Source of the DNA: Halieaceae bacterium
GTDB taxonomy: Bacteria; Pseudomonadota; Gammaproteobacteria; Pseudomonadales; Halieaceae
Direction of reading: 5' to 3'
Assembly: GCA_003523185.1 (NCBI GenBank)
Contig: DPGN01000016.1
Coordinates: forward strand, 1 to 51,945
Length of the DNA stretch: 51,945 nt
The stretch's first letter is position 1; each line of letters opens with the position of its first letter. Made by a program: the position numbers and the translations under genes. Shown piece after piece: positions 51,367 to 51,945 of the stretch. Under the pieces are notes generated by a model that was not told where the DNA came from, did no database searches, and saw nothing but the letters and a program-made list of their open reading frames with translations.

Positions 51367-51670
51367 TATTATTAATCTAAATATCTGATTTAATAAGTTT
51401 TTAATGAAATAACTATAATTCACCCCACAATCTGCCCAACACTTGATACGATCGCGCGCCCGCGCGAGCAAAGACAAAAGCAAGCTTACAGAACGCGGGT
51501 ATCGACGTCTTACGGGACTCACAACCCAGTCTGCAGGCTGCTCGAAATGTGTCCAACTTGCCTGAATTTAAAAAAAATAAGCAAATAAGTTTGTAGCTTC
51601 CGAGCTTCGCAGATTACGGTGAGATCACAGCGAAGTTGCCTTAAGTAAACTGCCCTAGTGGGAGGTACGC
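51367..51670. other. Intergenic region after tRNA-Sec
   Basis: About 300 bases. An AT-rich stem-loop (51369-51402) ending in TTTTT probably terminates tRNA-Sec. A CGCGCG/CGCGCG hairpin lies near 51455, and CTTCGC ... GCGAAG arms lie near 51605-51637 before the lipoprotein gene. No gene is seen. Confidence 0.5.
51369..51402 (+). terminator. Candidate terminator after tRNA-Sec
   Basis: TTATTAA (51369-51375) pairs with TTAATAA (51390-51396), followed by GTTTTT. The stem is AU-only, so the prediction is weaker than for a G+C stem, but the T-run and position fit the end of the tRNA transcript. Confidence 0.45.
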
Positions 51671-51945
51671 ATGAAATTTAGACTCGTTTATCTAACTGTC
51701 GTAAGCCAAGCCCTGCTAACCGCATGTGGGGGTGGCTCTGGTGGCTCGTCAGCGGCACCGACTCCAATTACCCCGCCTGCTAATAACGCTCCCGTATTTG
51801 CGAGCGATTATGAATTTATATTTGATGAAAACGGTACGGCCCCCATTGGAACCGTCGAAGCAACAGACAGTGATGGTGATGCAATTACTTACACGGTCTC
51901 AGGTGGTAGTGACGCTGATTCGATCTCGATTACCGAGTCGGGAGA
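51671..51945 (+). CDS. Cadherin-like lipoprotein, N-terminal part
   Basis: The first 91 codons of a surface-type lipoprotein, cut by the window edge. Signal peptide residues 1-19 end in LLTAC (lipobox), followed by a Gly/Ser/Pro linker. Then NNAPVFASDYEFIFDENGTAPIGTVEATDSDGDAITYTVSGG resembles the start of a cadherin-like repeat with a calcium-type DSDGD motif. ATG 51671 has GGAGG upstream. The full protein is probably long, repeat-built and exported; adhesion or binding is inferred. Confidence 0.75.
   Translation, partial: MKFRLVYLTVVSQALLTACGGGSGGSSAAPTPITPPANNAPVFASDYEFIFDENGTAPIGTVEATDSDGDAITYTVSGGSDADSISITESG

Noticed and set aside
42828..51945. A selenoprotein near selA-selB
   Set aside because: I checked neighbouring frames for an internal TGA followed by continued homology and a hairpin; none was found.
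1..51945. CRISPR array or insertion sequence
   Set aside because: No regularly spaced repeats of CRISPR size and no transposase gene were seen.

Overview
The window reads as chromosomal DNA of a free-living, probably marine gammaproteobacterium. The basis is family content rather than any marker gene: PepN, a YeaC/DUF1315 protein, a YbfF-type esterase, a FabY-type ketosynthase (described in Pseudomonas), a RibBX-type riboflavin protein and bacterial selA-selB-selC. Placement near the OM60/NOR5 (Halieaceae) group is inference only. Coding regions look close to 50% G+C; one convergent intergenic gap is far more AT-rich.

Layout. 1-5367: a minus-strand run of housekeeping genes (pepN 5' part, DUF2797 protein, yeaC-like, rhomboid protease, nadK, a glycosyltransferase-like gene, lipA). 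5483-6395: three small genes (a zinc-ribbon protein, a 110-residue membrane protein with its own terminator, a 47-residue membrane protein). 6538-20975: metabolic and transport genes: two divergent MFS transporters, an exported amidohydrolase, GNAT, FAD oxidoreductase, a possible 2OG-Fe(II) oxygenase, a zinc-free quinone reductase-like protein, argE, a frameshifted galM, enoyl-CoA hydratase, SRPBCC protein, ArsC-like reductase, a B3-type metallo-beta-lactamase-fold protein with a Gln variant of the zinc motif, and a cytochrome c'-like protein. 21284-22567: an exported protein gene interrupted by an in-frame amber codon, and a tandem universal stress protein.

22726-29133: a 6.4 kb integrative element in tRNA-Asp, bounded by identical 81-bp direct repeats. 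It carries a tyrosine integrase next to the intact tRNA, matching pairs of TACACAGA motifs inside both ends (likely integrase arm sites), a frameshifted polymerase-like gene, a thermonuclease gene coupled to a membrane-protein gene, several small membrane or unknown proteins, a 33-codon ORF with a strong ribosome binding site and its own terminator, and three copies of a short dispersed repeat. This is the least explained part of the window.

29188-44164: tRNA-Val, queD, an AT-rich convergent gap with two DnaA-box matches, ybfF, a lipoprotein, a PpiC-like/HupE pair, two nitroreductases, fabY divergent from a GlxA-type AraC regulator, thiolase, ribBX, an S41 peptidase lipoprotein, a GST, an ArsR-methyltransferase fusion regulator with a perfect palindrome over its start codon, and a small unknown protein. 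44263-51945: an S9 peptidase lipoprotein, a sodium:solute symporter, the selenocysteine locus selA-selB-tRNA-Sec, and the start of a cadherin-like lipoprotein. The tRNA-Sec folds with only 12 acceptor plus T-stem pairs, against 13 in E. coli.
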